64,000 nt of DNA from Pseudomonas wenzhouensis (GCF_021029445.1 NZ_CP072610.1:3844001-3908000); one strand, 5' to 3'. Counted from the first letter of the stretch, positions 26,823-36,870 are shown. Program-made: numbers and translations. The notes: a model not told the origin generated them from the sequence alone.

Positions 26823-27773
26823 ATGCACCTCGATCACCGCCTGCTCGCCGTCAACGGCATCGAACTCAGCCTGTACAGCGCCGGCCCCGAGCACGGCAAG
26901 CCGGTGTGGCTGCTGCACGGGTTCCCCGAGTGCTGGTACGCCTGGCATCCGCAGATCGAGGCGCTGGCCGCCGCCGGCTACCGGGTGTTCGCCCCGGAGA
27001 TGCGCGGCTACGGCGCCAGCAGCGCGCCGGCCGATCCGGCGGCCTATGACCTGATCACTCTGTGCGGTGATATCCAGGCGGCCATGGACATGCTCGACCA
27101 GCGTGAGGTGGCAGTGATCGGCCATGACTGGGGCGCGCCGGTGGCCTGGCACCTGGCGCTGCTGGAGCCCGAGCGGGTCAAGGTGCTCGGCGCGCTGTCG
27201 GTGCCCTTCGGTGGCCGGCCGAAACGCCCCGCCATCGAGATGATGCGCGAGGCCTATGCCGGGCGCTTCCACTACATCCTCTACTTCCAGCAACCGGGGC
27301 TGGCCGAGGCCGAGCTGGACGACGACATCGCCCGCAGCCTGCGTCTGCTGCTTGGCGGCCTCGGCGATGCCCTGCTGGCGACGGACAAACCGGCCGATGC
27401 GCGGCTGTTCGATGGCATGCCGGACGACCTGCCACTGCCGGCCTGGTGCAGCAAGGCGATGTTCGCCCACTACCTGCGCACCTTCGAGCGCCACGGCTTT
27501 CGCGGCGCGCTGAACTGGTACCGCAACTTCGAACGCAACTGGCAACGCACCGAGCATCTGGCTGGGCTGCAGGTGATGCAGCCGACGCTGTTCCTGCTCG
27601 GGGAAAACGACCCGGTCGGCCGCTTCGAAGCGCCGACGCTCAAGCGCATGGGCGACAAGGTGCCGCACCTGGAACGCCACGACCTGCCCGGCGCCGGCCA
27701 CTGGCTGCAGGCCGAATGCGGCGCACGGGTCAGTGCATTGCTGCTGGATTTCCTCGCACGAAACTACCGGTAA
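26823..27773 (+). CDS. Alpha/beta hydrolase, epoxide-hydrolase-like
   Basis: 316 residues. HGFPE at 32-36 gives the oxyanion hole, the nucleophile is Asp102 in GHDWG, the acid is probably Asp263 (ENDPVG), and the base His293 (GAGHWLQ). Cap tyrosines near 151-154 and Tyr233 could activate an epoxide. An Asp nucleophile with HGFPE and cap Tyr residues is the pattern of soluble epoxide hydrolases; haloalkane or fluoroacetate dehalogenases share part of it. It lies alone between the carboxylase and dxs. Confidence 0.8.
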   Translation: MHLDHRLLAVNGIELSLYSAGPEHGKPVWLLHGFPECWYAWHPQIEALAAAGYRVFAPEMRGYGASSAPADPAAYDLITLCGDIQAAMDMLDQREVAVIGHDWGAPVAWHLALLEPERVKVLGALSVPFGGRPKRPAIEMMREAYAGRFHYILYFQQPGLAEAELDDDIARSLRLLLGGLGDALLATDKPADARLFDGMPDDLPLPAWCSKAMFAHYLRTFERHGFRGALNWYRNFERNWQRTEHLAGLQVMQPTLFLLGENDPVGRFEAPTLKRMGDKVPHLERHDLPGAGHWLQAECGARVSALLLDFLARNYR

Positions 27774-27855
27774 CGCCGATGTGGTCAGCAGATTGGGCTG
27801 TTTTCCCGGCATCAGGTAAACTGCCGCATCTTTTACACCTATAACGATTCGCCTG

Positions 27856-29751
27856 ATGCCGACCACTTTCCACGAGATCCCCCGCGAGCGCCCGTTGACG
27901 CCGCTGCTCGACAGCGCCAACACGCCCGACGAACTGCGCCGCCTGGCCGAAGCGGACCTGGAAACCCTCGCTGACGAACTGCGCCAATACCTGCTCTACA
28001 GCGTTGGCCAGAGCGGCGGGCACTTCGGTGCCGGGCTCGGCGTGATCGAGCTGACCATCGCCCTGCACTATGTCTTCGACACCCCCGATGACCGCCTGGT
28101 GTGGGACGTCGGCCACCAGGCCTACCCGCACAAGATCCTCACCGGTCGTCGCGAACGCATGGGCACCCTGCGCCAGAAGGACGGCCTGGCCGCCTTCCCG
28201 CGACGCAGCGAGAGCGAGTACGACACCTTCGGCGTCGGCCACTCCAGCACCAGCATCAGCGCGGCGCTGGGCATGGCCATCGCCGCCCGTCTCAAGGGCG
28301 AGAAGCGCAAGAGCGTGGCGGTGATCGGCGACGGCGCCCTGACCGCCGGCATGGCCTTCGAGGCGCTCAACCACGCCACCGACGTCAACGCCAACATGCT
28401 GGTGATCCTCAACGACAACGACATGTCGATCTCCAAGAATGTCGGCGGCCTGTCCAACTACCTGGCCAAGATCATCTCCAGCCGCACCTACGCCAGCATG
28501 CGCGAGGGCAGCAAGAAGATCCTCTCGCGCCTGCCCGGCGCCTGGGAAATCGCGCGCAAGGTCGAGGAACACGCCAAGGGCATGCTGGTGCCCGGCACCC
28601 TGTTCGAAGAACTGGGCTGGAACTACGTCGGCCCGATCGACGGCCACGACCTGCCCACCCTGGTGACCACACTACGCAACATGCGCGACCTCGACGGCCC
28701 GCAGTTCCTTCATGTGGTGACCAAGAAGGGCAAGGGTTTCGCCCCGGCCGAGCTTGACCCCATCGGCTACCACGCCATCACCAAGCTGGAGCCGGTAACG
28801 CCCGTCGCCGCGCCCAAGAAACCCAGCGGCCCGAAATACTCCAACGTGTTCGGCCAGTGGCTGTGCGACATGGCCGAGCAGGACGCGCGCCTGGTCGGCA
28901 TCACCCCGGCGATGAAGGAAGGCTCGGATCTGGTGGCGTTCAGCGAGCGCTTCCCCGAGCGCTACTTCGACGTCGCCATTGCCGAGCAGCACGCCGTCAC
29001 CCTCGCGGCCGGCATGGCCTGCGAAGGTGCCAAGCCGGTGGTGGCAATCTACTCCACCTTCCTCCAGCGTGCCTATGACCAACTGATCCACGACGTCGCC
29101 GTGCAGCACCTCGACGTGCTGTTCGCCATCGACCGCGCCGGCCTGGTCGGCGAAGACGGCCCGACCCACGCGGGCAGCTTCGACCTGTCCTACCTGCGCT
29201 GCATCCCCGGCATGCTGGTGATGACCCCGAGCGACGAGAACGAGCTGCGCCGCATGCTCACCACCGGCCACCTGTTCGACGGCCCGGCCGCCGTGCGCTA
29301 CCCGCGCGGCAGCGGCCCCAACGCGCCGCTCGATGCTGGCCTGGAGCCGCTCGAGATCGGCAAGGCGGTGGTGCGTCGTCAGGGCCAGGGCGTCGCCCTG
29401 CTGGCCTTCGGCGTGCAACTGGCCGAAGCCCTGCGCGTCGGTGAAACGCTGGATGCCACCGTGGTCGACATGCGTTTCGTCAAACCGCTGGACGAAGCCC
29501 TGCTGCGCGAACTGGCAGACAGCCATGGACTGCTGGTGACTCTCGAGGAAAACAGCATCATGGGTGGCGCCGGCAGCGCGGTCAGCGAATTTTTCGCCGC
29601 CGAGAACCGCCAGGTACCGATGCTGCACCTCGGCCTGCCGGACTACTACGTCGAGCACGCCAAGCCGAGCCAGATGCTTGCCGAGTGCGGCCTCGACGAA
29701 GCCGGCATCGAACGTGCGGTACGTGAGCGTCTCAGCCTGCTGCAAGCCTGA
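27856..29751 (+). CDS. dxs: 1-deoxy-D-xylulose-5-phosphate synthase
   Basis: 631 residues. It condenses pyruvate and glyceraldehyde 3-phosphate, the first step of the MEP isoprenoid pathway. The thiamine diphosphate motif begins at GDG 158-160 and runs to LNDNDMSIS; the catalytic Glu377 is in [21 protein letters not shown] follows in the pyrimidine domain. It starts [19 protein letters not shown] as in pseudomonads. Two genes and a repeat separate it from ispA. Confidence 0.97.
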   Translation: MPTTFHEIPRERPLTPLLDSANTPDELRRLAEADLETLADELRQYLLYSVGQSGGHFGAGLGVIELTIALHYVFDTPDDRLVWDVGHQAYPHKILTGRRERMGTLRQKDGLAAFPRRSESEYDTFGVGHSSTSISAALGMAIAARLKGEKRKSVAVIGDGALTAGMAFEALNHATDVNANMLVILNDNDMSISKNVGGLSNYLAKIISSRTYASMREGSKKILSRLPGAWEIARKVEEHAKGMLVPGTLFEELGWNYVGPIDGHDLPTLVTTLRNMRDLDGPQFLHVVTKKGKGFAPAELDPIGYHAITKLEPVTPVAAPKKPSGPKYSNVFGQWLCDMAEQDARLVGITPAMKEGSDLVAFSERFPERYFDVAIAEQHAVTLAAGMACEGAKPVVAIYSTFLQRAYDQLIHDVAVQHLDVLFAIDRAGLVGEDGPTHAGSFDLSYLRCIPGMLVMTPSDENELRRMLTTGHLFDGPAAVRYPRGSGPNAPLDAGLEPLEIGKAVVRRQGQGVALLAFGVQLAEALRVGETLDATVVDMRFVKPLDEALLRELADSHGLLVTLEENSIMGGAGSAVSEFFAAENRQVPMLHLGLPDYYVEHAKPSQMLAECGLDEAGIERAVRERLSLLQA

Positions 29752-29760
29752 GCATGAAGC

Positions 29761-29782
29761 CCGCTCATCGTTGAATGAGCGG
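29761..29782 (+). terminator. Hairpin after dxs, possible terminator
   Basis: CCGCTCAT-CGTTGA-ATGAGCGG, a perfect 8-bp stem starting 10 bases after the dxs stop. The following sequence is only moderately T-rich, so it is a weak intrinsic terminator. Confidence 0.45.
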
Positions 29783-29844
29783 AGCTTGCTTGTCATTCAT
29801 ACGCGCGCACACTAAGGTGCGCGCCATTCATGTTCCGCCAGGGT

Positions 29845-30025
29845 GCGCTGCGCAAGCAGTGTTAAACGGGAAGTCGGTGCGCTCATCACGAGCAATGCCG
29901 ACGCTGCCCCCGCAACGGTAATCGACTGCAAGCCTCGGTGCTTGCGCCACGTCCAACAGCCACTGGGGCAACCTGGGAAGGCGGATCTGGGTCGAGAGCC
30001 CGGAGACCGGCCAAGGCGGTGCGAC
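29845..30025 (+). promoter_or_regulatory. Cobalamin (AdoCbl) riboswitch upstream of btuB
   Basis: The leader carries the conserved pieces in order: AACGGGAAGTCGGTG, GCTGCCCCCGCAACGGTAA, GCCACTGG, and the B12 box GAGCCCGGAGACCGGCC (29995..30012). Downstream, GGAGGGC (30035..30041) and GCCCTCC (30080..30086) can pair and may be part of the expression platform. High cobalamin should reduce btuB expression. Confidence 0.93.
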
Positions 30026-30117
30026 TGGTGTTGCGGAGGGCGACACGGTCAAGCGCCGCCTGTCCGCGCGCTTGCGCCTGCCCTCCTCGAACGTCTGCCG
30101 ACCTTTGAGGAAAGAAA

Positions 30118-31965
30118 ATGAAACTGTCACGCCTGGCCCTGGCCATTACTCTCGCGCCCGCTCTGTCATGGGCGGCCGAGCCCTATCTGAGCGAGCCTCT
30201 GGTGGTGACCTCCGGGCGCCAGGCCGAACCACTGGCGCAGGCCACTGCCGCCACCACAGTATTCCAGCGGGCCGACATCGAACGTCTGCAGGTCAGTAGC
30301 GTCGCCGAGTTGCTCGAACGCGTCCCCGGTATCAGCGTCGTCCGCACGGGCGGCGCCGGCAGCCAGACGGGCGTCTTTCTGCGCGGCACAAGCACTGCAC
30401 AGACTCTGGTACTGGTCGATGGACAACGCATCGCGGCAGCCTCAAGCGGCACCAGCAGCCTGGAGTTTCTCGCCCCCGAGCAGATCGAGCGTATCGAAGT
30501 GGTACGCGGCGCCCGTTCCGCGCTGTATGGCTCCGACGCCATTGGTGGGGTAATTCAGATCTTCACCCGTCAGGGCGATGGCCGGAGCCTCAAGCCTTAC
30601 GCGCGCCTGGCGGCAGGCAGCGACAGCACTTACCAGCGCAGCCTTGGTCTGGCCGGCGGCGACCAGCGCACTCGCTTTCACCTGGGTGCGGCCCTGGACG
30701 AGACGGCCGGCATCGACGCCACCCGCGACGGTTTCGGTGCCAATGGCGACGACGACGCCTACCGTAACCGCTCGCTCAGCCTGAATCTTTCGCACCGCTT
30801 CGATGAAACACTGCAGGTTGGCTTCAATGCGCTCGATCAGCGCGGGCAGGTGGAATACGACGATGTCTTTACCGGCCTGCTACCGACAACGGACTTTCAG
30901 CTCAGCAGCCTTTCCGGGTTCATCGATGGCCGCTTCAACGAGCACTGGAGCAGCCGCCTGGAACTGGGTCACAGCAAAGACCAGCGCGAAACGGGGGATG
31001 GCTCGTCGGCAGCGCCAGACTATTCATTTTTTACCTACACCACCTATCGCGACGCTGTGAACTGGGTAAACACCTTGACGCTCACCGATAACCAGCAAGT
31101 GCTGGTCGGTGCTGATTGGTACGAGGATCGCCTGCACAGCAGTACAACCTTCGCCGAGGACTCGCGCTGGAACCAAGCGGCCTTCGCGCAACACCGCTAC
31201 ATCGGCGACACCTTCTCGACCGAGCTGGGGCTTCGTCACGACAAAAACCAGCAGTTCGGTAGCGAGAACATCTGGAACGCGGCGCTGACCCTGCCACTGG
31301 ATAATGCCAACGACCTGATTCTGTCCTATAGCGAAGGCTTCCGTGCGCCGACCTTCAATGACCTCTACGACCCGTGGTATGGCAATCCCGAGCTGCAAGC
31401 CGAGCGCTCTGAAAGCTACGAGCTGCAATGGCGTAGCCGCTATAGCGACACAGGTTCATTGCAGGCTTCCGTGTATCGAACCGAAATCGAAGATGCCATC
31501 GTCTTCGACGAAAGCTTCATTCCACAGAACATCCAGACAGCCCGGATCAATGGCTTCGAGGCCGCCATGCAACAGGAGCTGTTCGGCTGGCAGAGCAATC
31601 TCGCTCTGGCCCTGATCGACCCACGTGACCGCGACAGCGGTCATACCCTGCTGCGCCGGGCCAAACGCACGCTGAGTCTGGACCTTGACCGCCGCTTCGG
31701 CGATGTGTCGCTTGGCGCAGGCTGGCGTGCGATCAGTGGTCGCTATGATGATGCCGACAACGAAATCGAGATGAGCGGCTATGGCCTGCTCAGCCTGCGC
31801 GCCGCCTGGCAGGCCAATGAGGAACTCGGGCTGAGCCTGAAGCTGGATAACCTGCTGGACAAGGACTACGCAGAAGCAACCTACAGCACACCCAATGGCC
31901 GTTTCGGCTACAACAGCGCCGGCCGCACCGCATTATTCGCCGTCACCTGGACGCCGCAACTCTGA
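30118..31965 (+). CDS. btuB: TonB-dependent vitamin B12 receptor
   Basis: 615 residues. Outer-membrane transporter for cobalamin. A signal peptide ends near SWAAEP; the TonB box is around LVVTSGRQ (residues 26-33). The plug domain (GISVVRTGGAGSQTGVFLRG, VEVVRGARSALYGSDAIGG) and a 22-strand barrel follow, with KLDNLLDKDYAEATY near the end and a terminal aromatic-type strand. GAGGAAAG precedes the ATG. The riboswitch immediately upstream supports the B12 assignment directly. Confidence 0.95.
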   Translation: MKLSRLALAITLAPALSWAAEPYLSEPLVVTSGRQAEPLAQATAATTVFQRADIERLQVSSVAELLERVPGISVVRTGGAGSQTGVFLRGTSTAQTLVLVDGQRIAAASSGTSSLEFLAPEQIERIEVVRGARSALYGSDAIGGVIQIFTRQGDGRSLKPYARLAAGSDSTYQRSLGLAGGDQRTRFHLGAALDETAGIDATRDGFGANGDDDAYRNRSLSLNLSHRFDETLQVGFNALDQRGQVEYDDVFTGLLPTTDFQLSSLSGFIDGRFNEHWSSRLELGHSKDQRETGDGSSAAPDYSFFTYTTYRDAVNWVNTLTLTDNQQVLVGADWYEDRLHSSTTFAEDSRWNQAAFAQHRYIGDTFSTELGLRHDKNQQFGSENIWNAALTLPLDNANDLILSYSEGFRAPTFNDLYDPWYGNPELQAERSESYELQWRSRYSDTGSLQASVYRTEIEDAIVFDESFIPQNIQTARINGFEAAMQQELFGWQSNLALALIDPRDRDSGHTLLRRAKRTLSLDLDRRFGDVSLGAGWRAISGRYDDADNEIEMSGYGLLSLRAAWQANEELGLSLKLDNLLDKDYAEATYSTPNGRFGYNSAGRTALFAVTWTPQL

Positions 31966-31969
31966 CCTC

Positions 31970-32019
31970 GGTGCGCACGGCGCACCCTAGCATCGCTGTA
32001 GGGTGCGCCGTGCGCACCG
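31970..32019. repeat. Palindromic intergenic repeat pair, family B
   Basis: GGTGCGCACGGCGCACCCTA faces GTAGGGTGCGCCGTGCGCACC across 11 bases, in the convergent gap between btuB and the btuF-like gene. Confidence 0.8.
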
Positions 32020-32029
32020 CCTGAAGGGG

Positions 32030-32824
32030 CTACCGCGCAGCCGCCATCCGCTCACATAACTGCTCGATGGCGCCCAGCATCTGCCGGCTGGGCCGTTCCA
32101 GCCCCTTGTCCGGCACCGCCCAGAGCTGATGTTCACGCACCGCATGCAACTGCGGCCAGGCCTGCCAGGCGCTCAGCTCGGCATTGCTGCCGCCGAGTAT
32201 CACATCCGGGTCGCGCGCCAGCACCGCCTCGACGCTGACCTGCGGCGCCGGCTGCGGTAGATCATCGAACAGGTTGCGCGCACCGCACACCTGCAAGGCA
32301 TCACCGATCAGTTGCTCGCCACCTATGGTGTACAGCGGCTGATGCCAGACCTGATAGAACACCGTCAGGGGATGCTCGCGCCGATAGCGATGGCGCAGTG
32401 CGCGCAGCTCGGCGCGAAATTCGGCAGCCAGCCGCTCGCCTTGCTGCACGCGGCCAATTCGCTGAGCAATGCGTACGTAAGCATCACCGAGTTGATCAAG
32501 ACGCCGCGGTTCGACGCTCAGCAGCTCGATACCGAAACGCTGCAACTGCGCCTGTTGCGCCGGCGGTACGCTACCGGGCGCAATCAGGATCAGATCCGGC
32601 GCCAATTGCAGCAAACGCTCGAACTCCAGCTGGCCATAACGACCGACAGCGGGCAGATGCGCCAGCGCAGCAGGCTGCGCATCCCCTTCGAGCACGCCCA
32701 CCAGCAGGTCGGCCGCATCCAGATCGAGCATGATTTCGCTGAGCGAAGGCGCCAGGCTGATCACCCGTTCGGCGGCAGCCAACGGCAGCGCCAACAGGCA
32801 CAGGGCGAGCAGCCACGTACGCAT
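32030..32824 (-). CDS. btuF: BtuF-like cobalamin-binding periplasmic protein
   Basis: 264 residues. A signal peptide (MRTWLLALCLLALPLAAA) precedes a class III binding-protein fold, with RVISLAPSLSEIMLDLDA at the mature N-terminus and PDLILIAPGS. This matches BtuF/helical-backbone metal-receptor proteins. The open frame extends 52 codons further upstream through the preceding gene; the ATG chosen gives the signal peptide. No btuC or btuD lies beside it, so the partner permease is elsewhere or absent. Convergent with btuB, which makes cobalamin the likely ligand. It follows the next gene upstream by one base. Confidence 0.8.
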   Translation of the reverse strand: MRTWLLALCLLALPLAAAERVISLAPSLSEIMLDLDAADLLVGVLEGDAQPAALAHLPAVGRYGQLEFERLLQLAPDLILIAPGSVPPAQQAQLQRFGIELLSVEPRRLDQLGDAYVRIAQRIGRVQQGERLAAEFRAELRALRHRYRREHPLTVFYQVWHQPLYTIGGEQLIGDALQVCGARNLFDDLPQPAPQVSVEAVLARDPDVILGGSNAELSAWQAWPQLHAVREHQLWAVPDKGLERPSRQMLGAIEQLCERMAAAR

Positions 32825-32825
32825 C

Positions 32826-33239
32826 TCAGCCGAGTTGACGAGGTATGCGGTAGAGGCTGTGCAGAACGATGGAGGACAGCGCCAGCAGCACCAGCGGTAT
32901 CGCCTCCAGGCCAACCAGCACGGCCAGTGCGGCGATCCAGGCTGGCAGTGCCGCGCCGAGCAAGGCGCGCAAACGCACACGATCCAGTTCCAGCCAGGCG
33001 GCTGGTTCGTCGTCGCTGTCGAGGGCCTTATCGGTGGCGATCAGGGCGCGCTTGTAGGCGGAGAACAACGGCAGGCTGACGAACATCGAGGCCAGGCCGG
33101 CAATGAACAGCGGCATGCTCAGAACCGTGGCGTTACCTCCGCCGAACAACAGGTTGAACATGAACAGAGGCGCCAGCGCCACAGCCAGCTGACGCCACCA
33201 GGCCAGGGCCAGGCGGCGCTTGACCTGAGCACGGGTCAC
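32826..33239 (-). CDS. Small integral membrane protein of unknown function
   Basis: 137 residues with about four hydrophobic segments (near residues 15-33, 38-60, 90-107 and 110-130) and a charged central loop. I do not recognise a domain. It starts within the ribA stop region (4-base overlap) and ends one base before btuF, so it is the middle gene of a ribA-X-btuF unit. A gene of this type occurs at the same place in P. aeruginosa, as far as I remember. Confidence 0.75.
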   Translation of the reverse strand: MTRAQVKRRLALAWWRQLAVALAPLFMFNLLFGGGNATVLSMPLFIAGLASMFVSLPLFSAYKRALIATDKALDSDDEPAAWLELDRVRLRALLGAALPAWIAALAVLVGLEAIPLVLLALSSIVLHSLYRIPRQLG

Positions 33240-33856
33240 AGACTGCCCTCGGTCTCGCCCTGATGCTGATTGCCCAGCATATGGCCGAGCTTGCCGGCCT
33301 TGGTGGCGAGGTAACGCTTGTTGTAGGGGTTGTGCGCGATCTGCAGCGGCACGCGATGATCCACGGTGATGCCCATCTCGCCCAGCGCCTTGACCTTGCG
33401 CGGGTTGTTGGTCATCAACTTGAGGCTATCGATGCCCAGGTGTTCGAGCATCGGCCGGCAGATGGCGTAGTCGCGCTGATCGGCGCCGAAGCCAAGGCGC
33501 TCATTGGCTTCCACGGTATCGGCACCGCCGTCCTGCAGCTCATAGGCGCGAATTTTGTTCAGCAGGCCGATACCACGGCCTTCCTGGCGCAGGTACAGCA
33601 ATACGCCGCGACCTTCGCTGGCAATGGCCTGCAGCGCCGCCTGCAGCTGGGCACCACAGTCGCAGCGCAGGCTGAACAGGGCATCGCCGGTCAGGCATTC
33701 GGAGTGCAGACGGCCGAGCACCGGGGCACCATCGGCAACATCGCCGAAAGTCAGGGCGACATGTTCCTTGCCAGTGGCCTCATCGAGGAAACCATGCATG
33801 GTGAACACACCGAAGGGCGTGGGTAATTGGGAGGCGGCGACGAACACGACGGACAC
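33236..33856 (-). CDS. ribA: GTP cyclohydrolase II
   Basis: 206 residues. It opens the imidazole ring of GTP as the committed step of riboflavin synthesis. The zinc ligands Cys54, Cys65 and Cys67 ([17 protein letters not shown]) are intact; RQEGRGIGL and MTNNPRK follow. The frame opens at 33895, but the family start is (V)SVVFVAAS with a GTG at 33856, preceded by AGGAG. It is the only intact GCH-II in the window, since the RibBA protein lacks these cysteines. Confidence 0.94.
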   Translation of the reverse strand: MSVVFVAASQLPTPFGVFTMHGFLDEATGKEHVALTFGDVADGAPVLGRLHSECLTGDALFSLRCDCGAQLQAALQAIASEGRGVLLYLRQEGRGIGLLNKIRAYELQDGGADTVEANERLGFGADQRDYAICRPMLEHLGIDSLKLMTNNPRKVKALGEMGITVDHRVPLQIAHNPYNKRYLATKAGKLGHMLGNQHQGETEGSL

Positions 33857-33967
33857 CGGATGCTCCTGGCAATGAGTACGAAACAGGGCCGGCATTGTAT
33901 CAGCAGGCCCAGCTACCGGGTCAGACAGAATTGCCGATCATCGGTATCGAAACGCTTAATGAACGTC

Positions 33968-34612
33968 TCAGAGTTTGGATTCGAGCACCAGCATGCCCTG
34001 CTCCTCGCGCCAGCCCACCCGACTGAGGAAACTCATGCCCAGCAGTGCCTCATGCGGTGCGCCACCTTCCAGCACCACGGCCTCGACGCCCAGAACCTCC
34101 AGATCGCCAACCTTGACCCGGTCGAGCATCACCCGCCAGCCACGGGTAACGCCGCTGGCGGTATTGACCTGCAGAGGCCGGCCGATGACCCGATAATCGA
34201 GTCCCAGACGCTTGGCATGGGCATCATTGAGCGCCACCGAGGTGGCCCCGGTATCGACCAGAAACTGCACGCTCTGACCATTGACCGAACCGGCTACCCA
34301 ATAATGGTTGCCGATACCCCTGGCGATGCTCAGACGCTTCCTGACCGGCTCGGCAAACCCGGCGCTGTATTCGCGGCTCAGGGGATAGACACGCTCGACG
34401 CCCTCGACGCGCAGCACCGCGCTCTGCTTGTCGACACTGACGACCTGTACCCCGCCAGGGCCGGTGCTTCCTACGCGGACCAGTTTGCGCTGGCCATCGA
34501 CGTTGACCACTGCGGCACCGGGGAACAGCCCAACCACCTGAACCTGAGAAGCAGCGCAGACAATACTCGACCCCAACAGCGCCAACACGGCGAGACAGTG
34601 ACGAAACTGCAT
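33968..34612 (-). CDS. Periplasmic retropepsin-like aspartic protease
   Basis: 214 residues with a signal peptide (cleavage near IVCA). The C-terminal half carries the single active-site motif FLVDTGATSVAL (Asp120) and a later LLGMSFLSRVGW, typical of bacterial clan AA proteases of about 100 residues that act as dimers. The N-terminal part (residues 25-80) is an unassigned beta-rich region. Substrate unknown. It lies between ribA and a binding-protein gene on the same strand. Confidence 0.8.
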   Translation of the reverse strand: MQFRHCLAVLALLGSSIVCAASQVQVVGLFPGAAVVNVDGQRKLVRVGSTGPGGVQVVSVDKQSAVLRVEGVERVYPLSREYSAGFAEPVRKRLSIARGIGNHYWVAGSVNGQSVQFLVDTGATSVALNDAHAKRLGLDYRVIGRPLQVNTASGVTRGWRVMLDRVKVGDLEVLGVEAVVLEGGAPHEALLGMSFLSRVGWREEQGMLVLESKL

Positions 34613-34630
34613 GTAGGACGGCCTCCCGGC

Positions 34631-35359
34631 TCAATCGAAGGGATAAGGCTGCTGCCAGCGCGCGAAGATTGGCCGTAACGTCCCGGCCTTGACCAGCAGC
34701 GCCATGCGCTGATCGAACAGCTCGGCCAGGGCGCGGCCTCTGACGTTATCGGCAAAACCGATGTAAAGCGGCAACCAGGTCAGCTCGACCAACTGATAGC
34801 GGCCGCGTCGCGCAACATTCGCCAGCAGCAGCTCGAGTTCCGAATGGGAGTCGATATGGAAATCGGCATGCCCCTGATCGAGCATGCCAAGAATATCGCT
34901 ATGCTGCCGAACTTCCCGGTAATGCCGCACATTCGGCAGATAGCGCTGGTATTCGTAGCCGCGCTTCCAGACCAGATGCAGTTCACCGAGCGACTCCAGC
35001 GTGGGGGCCGGCTTGCCGCGCAGACCGAGTGCACTGACGCGCTCGCCGTCGTAATGCCAGCGCGGATACAGCACACCTTCATCTACCTCGTCGCGGTAGG
35101 AACCCACCCAGGCATCGGCACTGCCACGCTGAACCAGACCCACCGCACGGGTGTAAGGCACGCTCTGCACATGCAAGCGTACCCCGACCGGTTCGAACAC
35201 CTCACGCAGGATATCCCAGGCCATTCCCGTGCCGTCGGCATTGGTATGCCCCTCCCAGACTTCGCTGGCCACCTGAATCTCGTCCGGCGGCTGCAGTTCG
35301 GCATGCGCCGTCAGGATTACGCTCATGCCCAGCAGCAATGCCAACAGCCTCGCAGCCAT
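34631..35359 (-). CDS. Periplasmic solute-binding protein (amino-acid-type family)
   Basis: 242 residues with a signal peptide (ending TAHA). The rest has the bilobal type II fold of amino-acid-binding proteins (VWEGHTNADGTGMAWDILREVFEPVG; QRGSADAWVG). There is no permease or ATPase gene beside it, so it may be a stand-alone sensor-type protein. The chosen ATG has AGAGG upstream; the frame is open 18 codons earlier. It lies just downstream of pgpA. Confidence 0.78.
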   Translation of the reverse strand: MAARLLALLLGMSVILTAHAELQPPDEIQVASEVWEGHTNADGTGMAWDILREVFEPVGVRLHVQSVPYTRAVGLVQRGSADAWVGSYRDEVDEGVLYPRWHYDGERVSALGLRGKPAPTLESLGELHLVWKRGYEYQRYLPNVRHYREVRQHSDILGMLDQGHADFHIDSHSELELLLANVARRGRYQLVELTWLPLYIGFADNVRGRALAELFDQRMALLVKAGTLRPIFARWQQPYPFD

Positions 35360-35373
35360 CTTTGCTTGCCTCT

Positions 35374-35901
35374 CTAAAAGCCCAACAGCGCTGCATAACG
35401 ATCCCAACCCCACACCAGCCCCTGCATCGCCAGCCAGGCGAATACCCCGGCAATCACGTCATCGAGCATGATGCCGACTCCGCCATGCACATGCCGGTCA
35501 ACCCAGTGGATGGGCCAGGGTTTGACGATGTCGAACAGACGGAACATCAGAAAGCCTAGCAGCAACCAGACCCAACCTTCAGGTACCAGCCAAAGGGTGA
35601 TCCACATGCCGACCATTTCGTCCCAGACGATGCCTTCATGATCATGTACGCGCAGGTCGTCGGCGACCTTGCCGCACAGCCAGAAGCCGAACAGCATGGT
35701 CACCCCGAGCATCAGCCAATACCCCCAGTCCGGCAGCATCTGCCACAACGGCACGAAGGGCAGTGCCACCAGCGAGCCCCAGGTGCCTGGCGCCTTGGGC
35801 AGAGTGCCGGAGCCGAAACCGAAAGCGATGAAATGCCAGGGATTGCGCCACACCGAAGGCGGTACGTATTCGGCGGGAACCTGGTTGGGGTGATCGGTCA
35901 C
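35374..35901 (-). CDS. pgpA: Phosphatidylglycerophosphatase A
   Basis: 175-residue inner-membrane phosphatase that dephosphorylates PGP to phosphatidylglycerol. FGSGTLPKAPGTWGS near residue 29, DEMVGMW, and DIVKPWP followed by GIMLDDVIAG are the family signature. It lies 15 bases after thiL. Confidence 0.95.
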   Translation of the reverse strand: MTDHPNQVPAEYVPPSVWRNPWHFIAFGFGSGTLPKAPGTWGSLVALPFVPLWQMLPDWGYWLMLGVTMLFGFWLCGKVADDLRVHDHEGIVWDEMVGMWITLWLVPEGWVWLLLGFLMFRLFDIVKPWPIHWVDRHVHGGVGIMLDDVIAGVFAWLAMQGLVWGWDRYAALLGF

Positions 35902-35916
35902 ACGTATTCCGTCCTG

Positions 35917-36870
35917 TCAGAAATGTTGATAGCCGCCACGCGGCGTTTCGATGGCCTGGCCAGCGGCGTCCAGCAACCGTACCCCAGAGCCGGCCTGCAC
36001 ACGGCCGATGACCCGTATCCCGGGCCAGGCGGCCTGCAGCTCGGCGAGCCGGGCTGGCGGCAGGGTAAAGGCCAGACGGTAATCGTCGCCGCCAGCCAAA
36101 GCGCAGAGCCGCGCCTGCTCTTCACCAGCAAACGCCCGCAGCGCCGCAGACAGCGGCACCTGTTCCAGCTCGATCTCAAGGGCAACCTGTGAAGCCCTGG
36201 CGATATGCCCGCAGTCGGCCAGCAGGCCATCGGAAATATCCAGCGCAGCGGTGGCGCGGCCACGCAGCGCTTGCCCCAACGCCAACTGCGGTTGCGGCGA
36301 CCAGTAGCGCGCCAGCAGCGCCTCACGGATATCCGCCGCCGCTTCACGCTGGCCGAGCACCAGCGGCAAGGCACCGGCGGCATCACCCAGCTCGCCATCG
36401 ACGCAGAGCAGATCACCGACCTGCGCGCCGCTGCGCAGCAGCGCCTGCCCGGCCGGCACACGACCGAACACGGTCAGCGTCAGGCTCAGCGGGCCACGTG
36501 TGGTGTCACCACCGACCAGGGCCAGGGAGCAATGCTCGGCCATCCGTTGCAGACCACGCGCGAACTCGGCCAGCCAGGTTTCACTGGCGGCTGGCAAGGT
36601 CAGGGCGAGGGTAAAAGCCAGCGGCGTCGCGCCCATGGCAGCCAGATCACTGGCGGAGACGGCCAACGCACGCTGTCCGAGAAGAAAGGCGTCGCAGGCA
36701 TCGGGGAAATGTATCCCGGCAACCAGCGTGTCGGTGGACACCGCCAACTGCTCACCCGCCGGCACTGCCAGCAGCGCGCAGTCATCACCGATGCCGCGAA
36801 CCACGCCGTCACCACCCTGCGCACAGGGGGCAGCGGCGAAATAGCGACGGATCAGCTCGAACTCACCCAT
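35917..36870 (-). CDS. thiL: Thiamine-monophosphate kinase
   Basis: 317 residues. It phosphorylates TMP to thiamine diphosphate. GIGDDCALL and STDTLVAGIHFP are the ATP/Mg motifs of the PurM-like fold; GGDTTRGPL and DISDGLLADCGH follow. The frame is open 12 codons earlier, but MGEFELIRRYF is the family start. No strong Shine-Dalgarno is visible. The nusB-thiL-pgpA order is conserved in gammaproteobacteria. Confidence 0.95.
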   Translation of the reverse strand: MGEFELIRRYFAAAPCAQGGDGVVRGIGDDCALLAVPAGEQLAVSTDTLVAGIHFPDACDAFLLGQRALAVSASDLAAMGATPLAFTLALTLPAASETWLAEFARGLQRMAEHCSLALVGGDTTRGPLSLTLTVFGRVPAGQALLRSGAQVGDLLCVDGELGDAAGALPLVLGQREAAADIREALLARYWSPQPQLALGQALRGRATAALDISDGLLADCGHIARASQVALEIELEQVPLSAALRAFAGEEQARLCALAGGDDYRLAFTLPPARLAELQAAWPGIRVIGRVQAGSGVRLLDAAGQAIETPRGGYQHF

